Shown: positions 1-8,510 of the stretch, one piece after another
Layout of the letters: each line of letters begins with the position of its first letter
Numbering within the stretch: position 1 is the stretch's first letter
Assembly: GCF_002262875.1 (NCBI RefSeq)
Contig: NZ_NKYE01000006.1
Span: 62,001 to 126,000 of the forward strand
Source: Amycolatopsis antarctica
GTDB lineage: Bacteria; Actinomycetota; Actinomycetes; Mycobacteriales; Pseudonocardiaceae
DNA length: 64,000 nucleotides
Direction of reading: 5' to 3'
Program-made: the position numbers and the translations under genes
The notes under the pieces: generated by a model
Told to the model about the DNA's origin: nothing
Database searches by the model: none
Seen by the model: only the letters and a program-made list of their open reading frames with translations

Positions 1-111
1 CTGAACATGCGCAACAGGGCGACGGCGGTGGGCGGCTCCTTCGACGCCGGCCCGGACGAGCCGGGCTGGTCGGTGCGCGCGGTGCTGCCGATCGAGGAAG
101 GTCAGTACTGA
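1..111 (+). CDS. sensor histidine kinase, C-terminal end only (partial)
   Basis: The window opens inside a reading frame that ends at TGA 109-111. The 36 visible residues run from LNMRNRA through AVGGSF to RAVLPI. This is the G2-box end of a HATPase_c domain of the NarL/DesK-type (HisKA_3) kinases. Most aligned positions match the C-terminus of the complete kinase at 33670-34914, so the two are paralogues. No response regulator follows: the next gene is a methyltransferase. Any partner must lie upstream of the window or elsewhere. The identification rests on a short segment, but the paralogy makes it fairly safe. Confidence 0.75.
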   Translation: MNMRNRATAVGGSFDAGPDEPGWSVRAVLPIEEGQY

Positions 112-204
112 CTTCCTGCCAGGGCCCCGGACGCGTCGAGGAGCAAGCGGTTCGTCCATTCGGCGCAAGGAATCCGCCGCCCGGTACGTGATCCACCCAG
201 TTGT

Positions 205-217
205 GTCCACAGTGGAC
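205..217. repeat. 13-bp perfect palindrome upstream of the methyltransferase genes
   Basis: GTCCAC-A-GTGGAC is a perfect inverted repeat about 130 bases before the first methyltransferase start and 70 bases before its likely -10 box. It could be an operator. The shorter core TCCAC-N-GTGGA also occurs inside coding sequence at 24114-24124 and 51286-51296, so it may instead be a generally abundant motif in this genome. Confidence 0.35.
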
Positions 218-259
218 CTGGTGCGGGTTCTCCCGATGCGTGGGTCGATCGAAAGAAGG

Positions 260-290
260 ACGACAGGCTCCGCGGACCGTCGGATATGAT
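260..290 (+). promoter_or_regulatory. candidate promoter of the methyltransferase operon
   Basis: TATGAT at 285-290 matches five of six bases of the -10 consensus and lies 54 bases before the GTG at 345. The best -35 is weak: ACGACA at 260-265, with a long 19-base spacer. The position, between the kinase stop and the first methyltransferase, fits a transcription start there. Confidence 0.35.
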
Positions 291-344
291 CCGCACGCGC
301 GGACGCGCTGGAGGCGTCCGCCATTTGCTCGATGGGAGAACCAC

Positions 345-1454
345 GTGACACGTTCGCTCGTCACGGAGTCCGAGGCCACGGGCCGTCCGCTACAGGTGGC
401 CGTGGGCCGCGCGGGAACGCGCTCGGAGGCCGCCGTGCTCTTTCCCTCACTGGGCGAGTATCCGGTCTACGACCCGATGGCCTACCGGTTCATGCTCGAC
501 GACGAGCGGCGCAACGAGCACTACGCCGCGGCCGTACGGCGACACGCTCCCGGGCGCACGGTGCTCGACATCGGCACCGGCCACGAGGCGGTCTGGGCGA
601 TCGAGAGCGCCCGCGCCGGAGCGAGCCACGTCTACGCCGTCGAGGTCATCCCGGAGACCGCCGCACTGGCCCGCAAGACCATCGCCGAGGCTGGCCTCGC
701 CGATCGCATCACCCTGATCGAGGGCCTGTCCACGGACATCGAACTGCCCGTCAGGGCGGAGGTCTGCGTCTCCGAGATCATCGGCACCCTCGGTGGTTCC
801 GAGGGTGCCGGTCCCGTGTTGCGGGACGCGCGCCTGCGGCTGCTGACACCGGACGGGGTGTTCGTGCCGCACCGGTCGGCTACCACTGTCGTGGCGGTCG
901 ACCTCGACACCGCCTTCGGTGGCAGGCGGCCCGCGTTTGCCCCTATCGCCGTGCGCTACCTGGACAAGATCTTCGGCTCGGTCGGCCGGCCGTTCGACCT
1001 GCGGGTGTGCGTTCCGCGGTTGAACGAGGCGGCGTTCCTCTCGGAGATCGCCGAAGTCGAGTCCCTCGAGTTCAACGGCGAACTGCGACCGGAGGGCACC
1101 GATCACCGCGAGCTGCGGGTCACGAAATCCGGAACACTGCACGGTTTCGCGCTCGGCGTGCGGCTCTGGGTCGACGAGAACCAGTCGCCACTCGACTCGT
1201 TCTCCCAGCGCACCAACTGGTTCCCGGTCTACGCACCCGTCTCCACCGCGGGTCTGCCGGTGGCCGAGGGGGATCGGATCACGCTGGAGTTCGTGACACG
1301 GCTCAGCGACGACGGGGTGCATCCCGACTACGAGCTGACCGGGGAACTGGAACCCGTGGCAGGGGAGCGCGTCCCGTTGCACTGGAGGTCCGGTCATCAC
1401 GACATGGGTTTCCGGACGAACGGCTTCTACCGCGAACTGTTCCCCGGCGACTGA
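345..1454 (+). CDS. PRMT-like SAM-dependent methyltransferase 1
   Basis: A 369-residue class I methyltransferase. Motif I, VLDIGTG, is at residues 73-79. It is followed by a PRMT-style double-E loop: SEIIG with Glu144, and a second Glu153 nine residues on, the spacing found in protein arginine methyltransferases. A TNW segment near residue 290 stands where PRMTs have the THW loop, and a PRMT-like beta-barrel C-terminus follows. In PRMTs the two Glu bind the substrate guanidinium, so a guanidine-bearing substrate (arginine or a peptide residue) is plausible but inferred. GTG 345 is chosen because GGGAGA lies just upstream and because the longer frame has no homology-like N-terminus. The stop is 75 bases from a close paralogue. 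This pair and its terminator form one transcription unit beside the NRPS operon. Confidence 0.82.
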   Translation: MTRSLVTESEATGRPLQVAVGRAGTRSEAAVLFPSLGEYPVYDPMAYRFMLDDERRNEHYAAAVRRHAPGRTVLDIGTGHEAVWAIESARAGASHVYAVEVIPETAALARKTIAEAGLADRITLIEGLSTDIELPVRAEVCVSEIIGTLGGSEGAGPVLRDARLRLLTPDGVFVPHRSATTVVAVDLDTAFGGRRPAFAPIAVRYLDKIFGSVGRPFDLRVCVPRLNEAAFLSEIAEVESLEFNGELRPEGTDHRELRVTKSGTLHGFALGVRLWVDENQSPLDSFSQRTNWFPVYAPVSTAGLPVAEGDRITLEFVTRLSDDGVHPDYELTGELEPVAGERVPLHWRSGHHDMGFRTNGFYRELFPGD

Positions 1455-1529
1455 GCCGTAGCACGTCCGCCGCACCACCCGCCGCGCCCGCGCGCATGAC
1501 GTGCGGCCTCGACAAGGAGTGACCAAGAC

Positions 1530-2642
1530 ATGAGTTCCTACCGCCTGGCCGAACTGAGTCTTCCGGAAGGCTCGACCCCGGTTCGCGTGGCAGCCACGGA
1601 CGATCGCTGGTTCGACATCGCCGTGCCGTCCGTGGGGGAGTACCCGGTCTACGACGACATGCTGTACCAGATCATGATCGCCGACACCCCGCGCACCGAC
1701 GGCTATCGCCGCGCGGTCCGCCGGCACGCTCGCGGGAAGACGGTGCTCGACATCGGCACGGGCCAGGACGCGCTCTGGGCGATCGCGAGCGCCGAAGCGG
1801 GCGCGCGCAAGGTCTATGGCGTCGAGACCATTCCCGAGTCCGCCCGTCTGGCACGCGACGCCGTGGACCGGGCGGGATACAGTGATCGCGTCACCATCGT
1901 CGAGGGCCTGTCGACCGATGTGGAGCTGCCGGAGCCGATCGACCTCTGCGTGTCCGAGATCATCGGCACCCTCGGTGGATCCGAGGGTGCCGCCTCAGTG
2001 CTCTCCGCCGCCCGCCGCGACTTCATGGCACCCGGGGGCGCGTTCATCCCGCAGTGGTCGGCGACCACCGTGGGTGCGGTGGACCTGTCGGTGCCCGTTC
2101 CCGACCTGCAGATGTGCCTGGACGGAGACACCGCCAAGTACCTGGAGAAGATCTTCGAGCACGTCGGGAGGCCGTTCGACGTGCGGATGTGCCTGCCCGG
2201 TCTGCGGATCGAGGACCTGATCTCGACCAGGGCGACCGTCGAGGAGCTGACCTTCGCGGACGAGATCCCGATGGACGGCAAGGACCAGCGAGAACTGGTC
2301 ATCACCCGCGACCGCACCCTGCACGGCTTCATGATCGGCATGCTGCTGCGGATCGACGATGTCGAACCGTTGATCGATTCGACCGCGCAGGCCAGTAGCT
2401 GGATTCCGGTGTACGCCCCGGTGTCGGACGAGGGCATACCGGTGCGGGAAGGCGACCGGATCGTTTTCGACTTCTCCTGGTCGCTCAGCGACGACGGTGT
2501 CCACCCCGACTACCGCATGGAGGGTGAGATCCGCCGGGCCGGTCAGTCGGCGGTCGCGTTCGAGTGGGACTCTCCGCACCATGGAACGGTATTCCGCGGA
2601 AATGGTTTCTACCGATCGTTGTTCCCCGTCGAAGGTCCTTAG
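1530..2642 (+). CDS. PRMT-like SAM-dependent methyltransferase 2
   Basis: A 370-residue paralogue of the preceding gene. Motif I, VLDIGTG, starts at residue 72. The double-E loop has Glu143 and Glu152 within SEIIGTLGGSE, and SSW replaces the TNW of copy 1 at the THW position. The start ATG has AAGGAG about a dozen bases upstream. Both copies keep all visible SAM-binding and double-E residues, so neither looks like a decayed duplicate. They may form a heterodimer or act on different positions, since PRMTs work as dimers. It is followed directly by a strong terminator. Substrate unknown; a guanidino group is the best guess from the double-E loop. Confidence 0.82.
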   Translation: MSSYRLAELSLPEGSTPVRVAATDDRWFDIAVPSVGEYPVYDDMLYQIMIADTPRTDGYRRAVRRHARGKTVLDIGTGQDALWAIASAEAGARKVYGVETIPESARLARDAVDRAGYSDRVTIVEGLSTDVELPEPIDLCVSEIIGTLGGSEGAASVLSAARRDFMAPGGAFIPQWSATTVGAVDLSVPVPDLQMCLDGDTAKYLEKIFEHVGRPFDVRMCLPGLRIEDLISTRATVEELTFADEIPMDGKDQRELVITRDRTLHGFMIGMLLRIDDVEPLIDSTAQASSWIPVYAPVSDEGIPVREGDRIVFDFSWSLSDDGVHPDYRMEGEIRRAGQSAVAFEWDSPHHGTVFRGNGFYRSLFPVEGP

Positions 2643-2654
2643 AGGTCCATTTAC

Positions 2655-2703
2655 CGGTCCGGTGGGCCCGGCGATCCGTCGCCAGGCCCACCGGACCGTT
2701 TTG
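2655..2703 (+). terminator. rho-independent terminator after the methyltransferase pair
   Basis: A perfect 14-bp stem (2655-2668 with 2685-2698) has a 16-base loop and is followed by TTTTG. It begins 13 bases after the stop of methyltransferase 2 and separates that unit from the long leader of the NRPS operon. Confidence 0.88.
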
Positions 2704-3585
2704 TGTCCGGACCACGTGTTCCCGGATGTGGATGCGACTGTTGTTTCACGAGGGTGAGCGAGAACGGCCCAATGGTGGCCACCATTCGGCGTAGTGCTCG
2801 GCGAATCGTCGAATCACGAGACCGCGGTATTCGCGATGTGGGACGGGTTTCGCCGCTACTGCGCCCACTCTCCTGATGAGAATTCCAGTGTTAGGGACAG
2901 TCGCGTCGAAGGTGCCGTTCCCTCGGTATGAGTGTGCCAGTGGACCCTTGGCCATTGTGCGGATGCGCTTCGACCTGCGGGATCGGCGAAACGACCGGAT
3001 CCCGCCCCAGGGGATCGTCGCGAGTCACAGGCGAGGACCTGCGGAAATGCGGATGCCGCCCAGTTGAATACTTTACGAACGTGTCGATCCAAGTAGCCAT
3101 CACAACCGCGTTCGCCTCCTACTTTCGATCGACCTCGCTGTAAGCCGTTCGTGCTATTTCACGAGGCCACTACCCCCATCTGCGGCCCTGCGCCTCCTGC
3201 TCTGGTGCCAGAGCGGACCGAGCGCGGACCGAGCAGGACAGGGTGGGCGCATACGCTCGGTGACGGACGGGCGTGACCGGTGAATCTTTACCGGACCGTC
3301 AAACCCATTCGGGTGACGCTTGTCGATCGGTGTTCTGAAGTGCGTATTCGTGGCGGTGAACTCCCCGGCGTACCCGCCTAGACGGCGGCGAGGGGGCCGG
3401 GCGACAGTCGCGACCGAGCGCGTCCGCCCGCGTGATCCCGCCGGTCGGGGCGGTCGCGGAGCCCGCGTCGCCGCCGGATCGGGCCCGGCGACCGTCGCCG
3501 TGCGGGAGATTTTCTCCGGACGGCGATCAATTCCCTCGTCGGCAGGGGGCAATTGGACCAGAATTGTTCCGGACCGGTTAATGCG

Positions 3586-3598
3586 GTTTACCGTAAAC
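3586..3598. promoter_or_regulatory. palindromic operator candidate
   Basis: GTTTAC-C-GTAAAC is a perfect 13-bp inverted repeat in the AT-richer part of the leader, about 460 bases before the ketosynthase. Its symmetry suits a dimeric regulator. The binding protein is unknown; the response regulator at 34911-35564 is one candidate. Confidence 0.35.
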
Positions 3599-3960
3599 AA
3601 TATCGCTCGCTCCGTTTGCACGCAGCGTAGTGGAATGCCGAGAAGATTTCCGGAAGTCGCATAACGGCAGCCCGCCGTGCCGTTCGTACGGTTCGGCGGA
3701 CAGTGATCGATCGCGACTGAGGGCAACCACGGCGATTACTCCGCAGGACTGGCTAGTTGCTTCGTTCTCGACTAAATTCGCTGATCGAAGACTGGACAAG
3801 TGCTGGGGCGATAGATATTGGACTTCATCGGTCGCGAGGTCGGTCGTGGGATCGAGACGACCTCGGATCGAACAGGTGTACTGACGCGATGAACGGTTGG
3901 TTTCGTTTTCGCGGCCACGGCCGTTAATCACGCGCGTCGGACGAACTGCTGCTCGTACCG

Positions 3961-3987
3961 GCGGTCCCCGTCTTATCGGGGAACCGC
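3961..3987 (+). other. leader hairpin before the ketosynthase gene
   Basis: GCGGTCCCCG (3961-3970) pairs with CGGGGAACCGC (3977-3987) around a six-base loop, with one bulged base. No U-run follows, so it is not a simple terminator. It lies about 60 bases before the ribosome-binding site and could act as an mRNA-stability or attenuation element. Confidence 0.35.
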
Positions 3988-4045
3988 TCGTGGTCGCGGG
4001 TCGGTTTCCCATGCTCGTCGGGGTTTTCCGCCCGGCCACGTAGTG

Positions 4046-4052
4046 AAAGGAG
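4046..4052 (+). promoter_or_regulatory. ribosome-binding site that points to an ATT start
   Basis: AAAGGAG is a near-perfect Shine-Dalgarno sequence. With the usual 6-base spacing it points to ATT at 4059, not to the first NTG codon at 4098. An in-frame TGA lies just upstream at 4044-4046, and no ATG, GTG, TTG or CTG occurs in frame between it and 4098. Confidence 0.6.
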
Positions 4053-4058
4053 TCGACG

Positions 4059-5318
4059 ATTTCAGCACCGAATGATCACCAGAGCCGGAAAGCTGTCGTG
4101 ACCGGGTGGGGTGCGGTGACACCGGTCGGGCTCACCGCCGACGACTCCTGGCGTTCGCTGCTGGCCGGTCGCAGCGGCATAGCGACGATCGAGTGCGTCG
4201 ACGCCTCCGACCTGCCGACCGACATAGCCGGCGAGGTACGCGGCTTCGACCCGGAGAACTACCTGTCCCGCAAGCAGGTTCGCCGGATGGACCCGTACGC
4301 GCAGTACGCCTTCGCCGCGACCGCCGAGGCCCTGCAGATGGCGAAACTGGACATCGACGAGGACATGGCACCTCGGGTCGCGGTGCTGATCGGCAGCGGA
4401 TACGGGCCGATGAACGCGATCGCCGAGCAGGTCGCCTCACTGGCCGCGAAGGGACCCCGAGGGGTCAGCCCGTTCGCCCCGGTCACCGGGGCGATCGACA
4501 GCGCGGCAGGCGAGATCAGCCTCGCGTTCGGCGCCGCGGGCCCGACGCGGGCGGTCAGCACCGCCTGCGCGTCCGGCACCGACGCGATCGGTGAGGCGGC
4601 CCGGCTGATCCGCTACGGCGTGGCCGACGTGGTGATCGCGGGTGGCGCGGAGAACATCCTGACCCGGAACGAGATCGCGGGCAGCGGGAACGCGAAAGCG
4701 CTCTCCACCCGGACCGACGCACCCACCGAGGCGTGCCGGCCGTTCGACGAGGACCGCGACGGCTTCGTGATGAGCGCGGGGGCCGGCGTGATGATCCTGG
4801 AATCGGCGCAGCACGCGGCCGCCAGGTCGGCGCCGGTGTACGCCGAGGTCGCCGGTTACGCGGCGACCTCGGACGCCTATCACTGGACGGCACCGCATCC
4901 CGAGGGCAGGGGAGCACGCGCGGCCATGCGCGGCGCACTCGCCGACGCCGGGATCGATGCGTCCGAAGTGGACTATGTCAACGCGCACGGGACGAGCACG
5001 GTGCTCAACGACAGGGCGGAACTCGAATCCGTTCGTGCGGTGCTCGGCGATCGGGCCACCCGGATCCCGATCAGCTCGACCAAGTCGATGACCGGTCACA
5101 TGATCGGCGCGGCGGGTGCGGTGGAGGCCATCGTGGGCGCCCTCGTCATCAACGAGGGCATGATCCCGCCGACGGTCAACTGCCACCGGCCGATCGACGA
5201 TGAGATCAACTTCGTGCCGCTGGAGGCGCAGGCACACGAGGTCGACGTGGTCATGAGCAATTCGTTCGGTTTCGGCGGTCACAACGCCGTCCTGCTGCTG
5301 CGGCGCTGGCCCGGCTGA
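4059..5318 (+). CDS. beta-ketoacyl-ACP synthase, FabF (KAS II) type
   Basis: A decarboxylating condensing enzyme of the thiolase fold. Numbered from ATT 4059 (419 residues), the triad is Cys170 in TACASG, His310 in NAHGTST and His347 in KSMTGH, with Lys342. These spacings (140 and 37) equal those of E. coli FabF. The C-terminal NSFGFGGHN loop is intact, so it should condense rather than act as a chain-length factor. Starting at GTG 4098 would give 406 residues but remove the first beta-strand (RKAVVTGWG), and 4098 lacks a good ribosome-binding site; the AAAGGAG at 4046 suits ATT. No ACP, KR or PKS lies nearby. It heads the NRPS operon 60 bases before NRPS1. It may extend a fatty acyl group for N-acylation, as ketosynthases in CDA-type lipopeptide clusters do, but this is inferred. 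Confidence 0.9.
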   Translation: MSAPNDHQSRKAVVTGWGAVTPVGLTADDSWRSLLAGRSGIATIECVDASDLPTDIAGEVRGFDPENYLSRKQVRRMDPYAQYAFAATAEALQMAKLDIDEDMAPRVAVLIGSGYGPMNAIAEQVASLAAKGPRGVSPFAPVTGAIDSAAGEISLAFGAAGPTRAVSTACASGTDAIGEAARLIRYGVADVVIAGGAENILTRNEIAGSGNAKALSTRTDAPTEACRPFDEDRDGFVMSAGAGVMILESAQHAAARSAPVYAEVAGYAATSDAYHWTAPHPEGRGARAAMRGALADAGIDASEVDYVNAHGTSTVLNDRAELESVRAVLGDRATRIPISSTKSMTGHMIGAAGAVEAIVGALVINEGMIPPTVNCHRPIDDEINFVPLEAQAHEVDVVMSNSFGFGGHNAVLLLRRWPG

Positions 5319-5378
5319 GCGCTCGGCACGAGCACCACCGGACCGAATCACCTACTCATCGGGAGCGAGAACAAGGTC

Positions 5379-8300
5379 ATGCACGAGGTTTCCAGCCGGC
5401 GTCGGCGACTCTCCGTAGGCCAGCTCGGCAAGTGGTACGGCCAGCAGCTGAACCCCGACAACATGTTCATGCTCGCGGAGTACCTGGAGATCGACGGTGC
5501 CATCGACGTCGACCTGTTCCAGGAGGCCCTGCTGCGGACAGTTCTCGACGCGGAACCGGTGCAGACCCGGTTCACCGCCGACGACGAGGGCGTCTGGCAG
5601 TACCTCGTGCCCGAGGCGCCACTGACGTTCGTCGACGTCAGCGGCGAGCAGGACCCGATGGCCACCGCGCTGGACTGGATGCAGCGCGACCTCTACAAGC
5701 CGTTCGACGTAACCGATGCGCCGCTGTCGATGGACACCCTGTTCCGGATCACGCCGGACAAATACGTCTACTACATGCGCAACCACCACCTCAACGCCGA
5801 CGGTGGTACCGGTCCGATCTTCGTGCAGCGCCTCGCCGAGATCTACACGGCGCTGGCCGGAGGCACCGAGTACAGCCCCAACACCTTCGCGACTCTCGAC
5901 GAGTGCCTGGCCGACGAGGACGCCTACCGGTCCTCGCCCCAGTTCGAACGCGACCGCGCGTACTGGAACGAGCGGCTCGCCGGACGGCCCGAGGCCGTGG
6001 GCCTCACCGCGTCCACCGCGATGGCCTCCGTTCGGCCGGTCCGGCAGACCGCCTATCTCGGCGACGCCACCATGACCGGTCTGCGCGAGCTGGCCCGGAG
6101 CAACGCCAGCACCTGGTCGATCGGGCTCACCGCCGCGGTGGCCGCCTACCTGCACCTGGTCAGCGGTGCCAAGGTGGTACCGGTCGGCTTCCCGGTCATG
6201 GCCCGCAAGAGCAAGCTGCTGCGGGAAACGCCGTTCATGGCGGCCAACGTCCTGGCCCTGATCGTCGACATCGATCCGTCGATGACTTTCTCCGAGGTGC
6301 TGCGCGCCACCACCGTCGAGGGCCGGAACACGCTCAAACACCAGCGGTACCGGCAGGAGGACATCCTCCGCGACCTGAACATGCTGGAGGGCGCGCGGGC
6401 TCTGGCCAAGATCACCGTGAACGTGATGCCCTTCGACTACAGCCTGACCTTCGGCGGGCACAACGCGACGGCGCACAACCTGTCCAACGGTGTGATCGAC
6501 GACTGCGAGGTCGTCGCCTACGACCGCCACGACGGCGGCCCGGTCCGGATCGATTTCGACGGCAACGAGGAGCTCTACGCCCAGGAGGAGATCGCCGGCC
6601 ACCTGGCGGGCCTGCTGCGACTGCTGGACCGCATGGTCGCCGAGCCGGACGTACCGCTGGCCCGGTTCGACCTCGTCGACGAGGCCGAACGCCGGCGGGT
6701 GCTCGTCGAGTGGAACGACACCGCCGTCGACGACGACCTCGAGGGCGTCGTGGAGCGCGTGCAGCGCACGGCCCGGTCCACCCCCGACGCCGTCGCGGTC
6801 GTGGACGCCGCCGGGGAGACCGGCTACGCGCGGCTCGCCGGCCGGGCCAGTGCACTCGCGCGCAGGCTGCGCGCCCTGGGAGCGGGGCCCGGCTCCATCG
6901 TCGCGCTGCCGACCGACCAGGGTGCCGACTTCATCACCGCGGTGCTCGGCGCGCTGGGCGCCGGCGCCGCGTACATGCCGCTGGACGTGGACGGGCCCGC
7001 CACCCGGGCGGCCGCGCTGCTGCGGGACAGCCGGGCCGGTTTCGTCGTGGCCCGTGCGGACCGTGCGGAGGGCATCGAGCGTTTCGTCGCCGAGGCGGAC
7101 GCCGCGGTCGAACTGCTGTTCCTGGACGACGCGATCGACGGTCCGGACGACCTGCTGCCTCCCGTGGGCAGTGGTGACGATCTGGCGTACGTGCTGTTCA
7201 CCTCCGGGTCCACCGGAAAGCCGAAGGGGGCGATGGTCCACCGCGACGGGCTGGTGAACCATCTGCTCGCCATGGTCGAGGACTACGACCTCACCGCCGC
7301 CGACACCGTGGTGCAGAACGCGCCGCTGACCTTCGACGTCTCGGTGTGGCAGATGCTCACGCCGCTGCACGCCGGCGGGACGGTCCGCGTGGTGGGCAGG
7401 ACCGTGGCCGCCGATCCGGACGCGCTGTTCCGGCTGGTGGCCGAGGAGAAGGTCGCGGTGCTGCAGATCGTGCCCTCGCTGATGCGCGCGGCACTCGATG
7501 TGTGGCAGGCAGAGGACACCTTCCCCGCACTGCCCTCGCTGCGGTGGCTGGTGGTCACCGGTGAGCCGCTGCCGGCCGACCTGTGCGTGCGCTGGCTGGA
7601 GCGCTACCCGGACATTCCGCTGGTGAACGCCTACGGCCCTGCCGAGTGCGCGGACGACGTGACCTGCGCGGTCATCGACACCCCGGACCGGGTGCGCGAC
7701 GGCGTGGTCCCGATCGGCAAGGCACTGCGCAACACCCGGCTGTACCTGCTCGACGACCGGCTCCGGCCGGTGCCGGTCGGGTCGCCCGGTGAGCTCTACG
7801 TCGGCGGTCTGGTCGTCGGCAGGGGATACCTGGGCGAGTCGCGGCGCACGGCCTCGTCCTTCGTGGCGGATCCGTTCAGCCCGCGCGCGGGTGCCCGGAT
7901 GTACCGCACCGGTGACTATGTCCGGCACCTTCCCGACGGTGAACTCGTGTTCCTGGAACGACGGGACCACCAGGTCAAGATCCGTGGCCACCGGATCGAG
8001 CTGGGCGAGATCGAAGCCGTGCTCGCCCGGTTCCCCGACGTGGGTCCGCTGACCGTGGTGGCAAGGGAGGACCGGCCGAGGGAGAAGAACCTCGTCGCCT
8101 ACGTGGTGGCCGGCGAGACCGGCCTCGACCTCGACGCGCTGCGCGCCTTCGCCGGCGCGGAACTGCCCGACTACATGGTTCCGTCGGCGATCGTCGAACT
8201 CGACGCGCTTCCGTTGAGCCCCAACGGGAAGCTGGACCGCAAGGCGCTGCCGGCACCGGATCTCGCGCGAGCGGGCAGGGCTCCGCGCACCGCCAACGAG

Positions 8301-8510
8301 GAACTTCTCGTCGGGGTGTTCGCCGAGGTGCTCGGGGTGGAGCGGCTCGGGGTGGACGACAGCTTCTTCGACCTCGGCGGGCATTCCCTGCTCGCCACCC
8401 GGCTGATCAGCCGGGTGCGGTCGCTGTTCGACGTCGAACTGACCATCCGCGCGGTGTTCGAGGGGCCGACGGTGGCTGCGCTGGCGGCAAGGATCGGCAG
8501 GGCGGGGACC
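5379..8510 (+). other. NRPS1 module 1: C-A-T, starter-type C, substrate unassigned
   Basis: The C domain (to about residue 445) is intact and could take a free acyl donor. A-domain code DVWQVTADDK; the A5 region reads GPAECADDV instead of the usual GPTE. Two Asp at 330/331 may favour a polar or cationic substrate. Carrier serine 1003. Confidence 0.7.

Larger units (their letters stand above)
2704..4045. other. 1.3-kb non-coding leader upstream of NRPS operon 1
   Basis: I see no convincing gene here. Short open frames on both strands lack ribosome-binding sites, recognisable motifs or actinomycete codon bias. The stretch from about 3540 to 3960 is visibly richer in A and T than the coding DNA and carries a 13-bp palindrome (3586-3598) and a stable hairpin (3961-3987). 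It probably contains the promoter and control sites of the ketosynthase-NRPS operon. TGGACA (3793-3798) near TAGATA/TATTGG (3812-3821) is promoter-like, but I could not settle on one spacing. Confidence 0.6.

Noticed and set aside
3154-3726. 190-codon minus-strand open frame in the leader
   Set aside because: No family resemblance, low-complexity Arg/Pro content and no ribosome-binding site. The DNA composition is intergenic.
3757-3821. Promoter elements TTGCTT...TAAATT and TGGACA...TAGATA in the leader
   Set aside because: Spacings of 10 and 13 bases are not functional, and the 17-base alternative gives a poor -10 box. Mentioned only in the leader entry.
4059-5318. Chain-length factor or PKS ketosynthase domain
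   Set aside because: The Cys-His-His triad and Lys are intact, so it is not a CLF. The protein is stand-alone and FabF-sized, with no AT or ACP domain.
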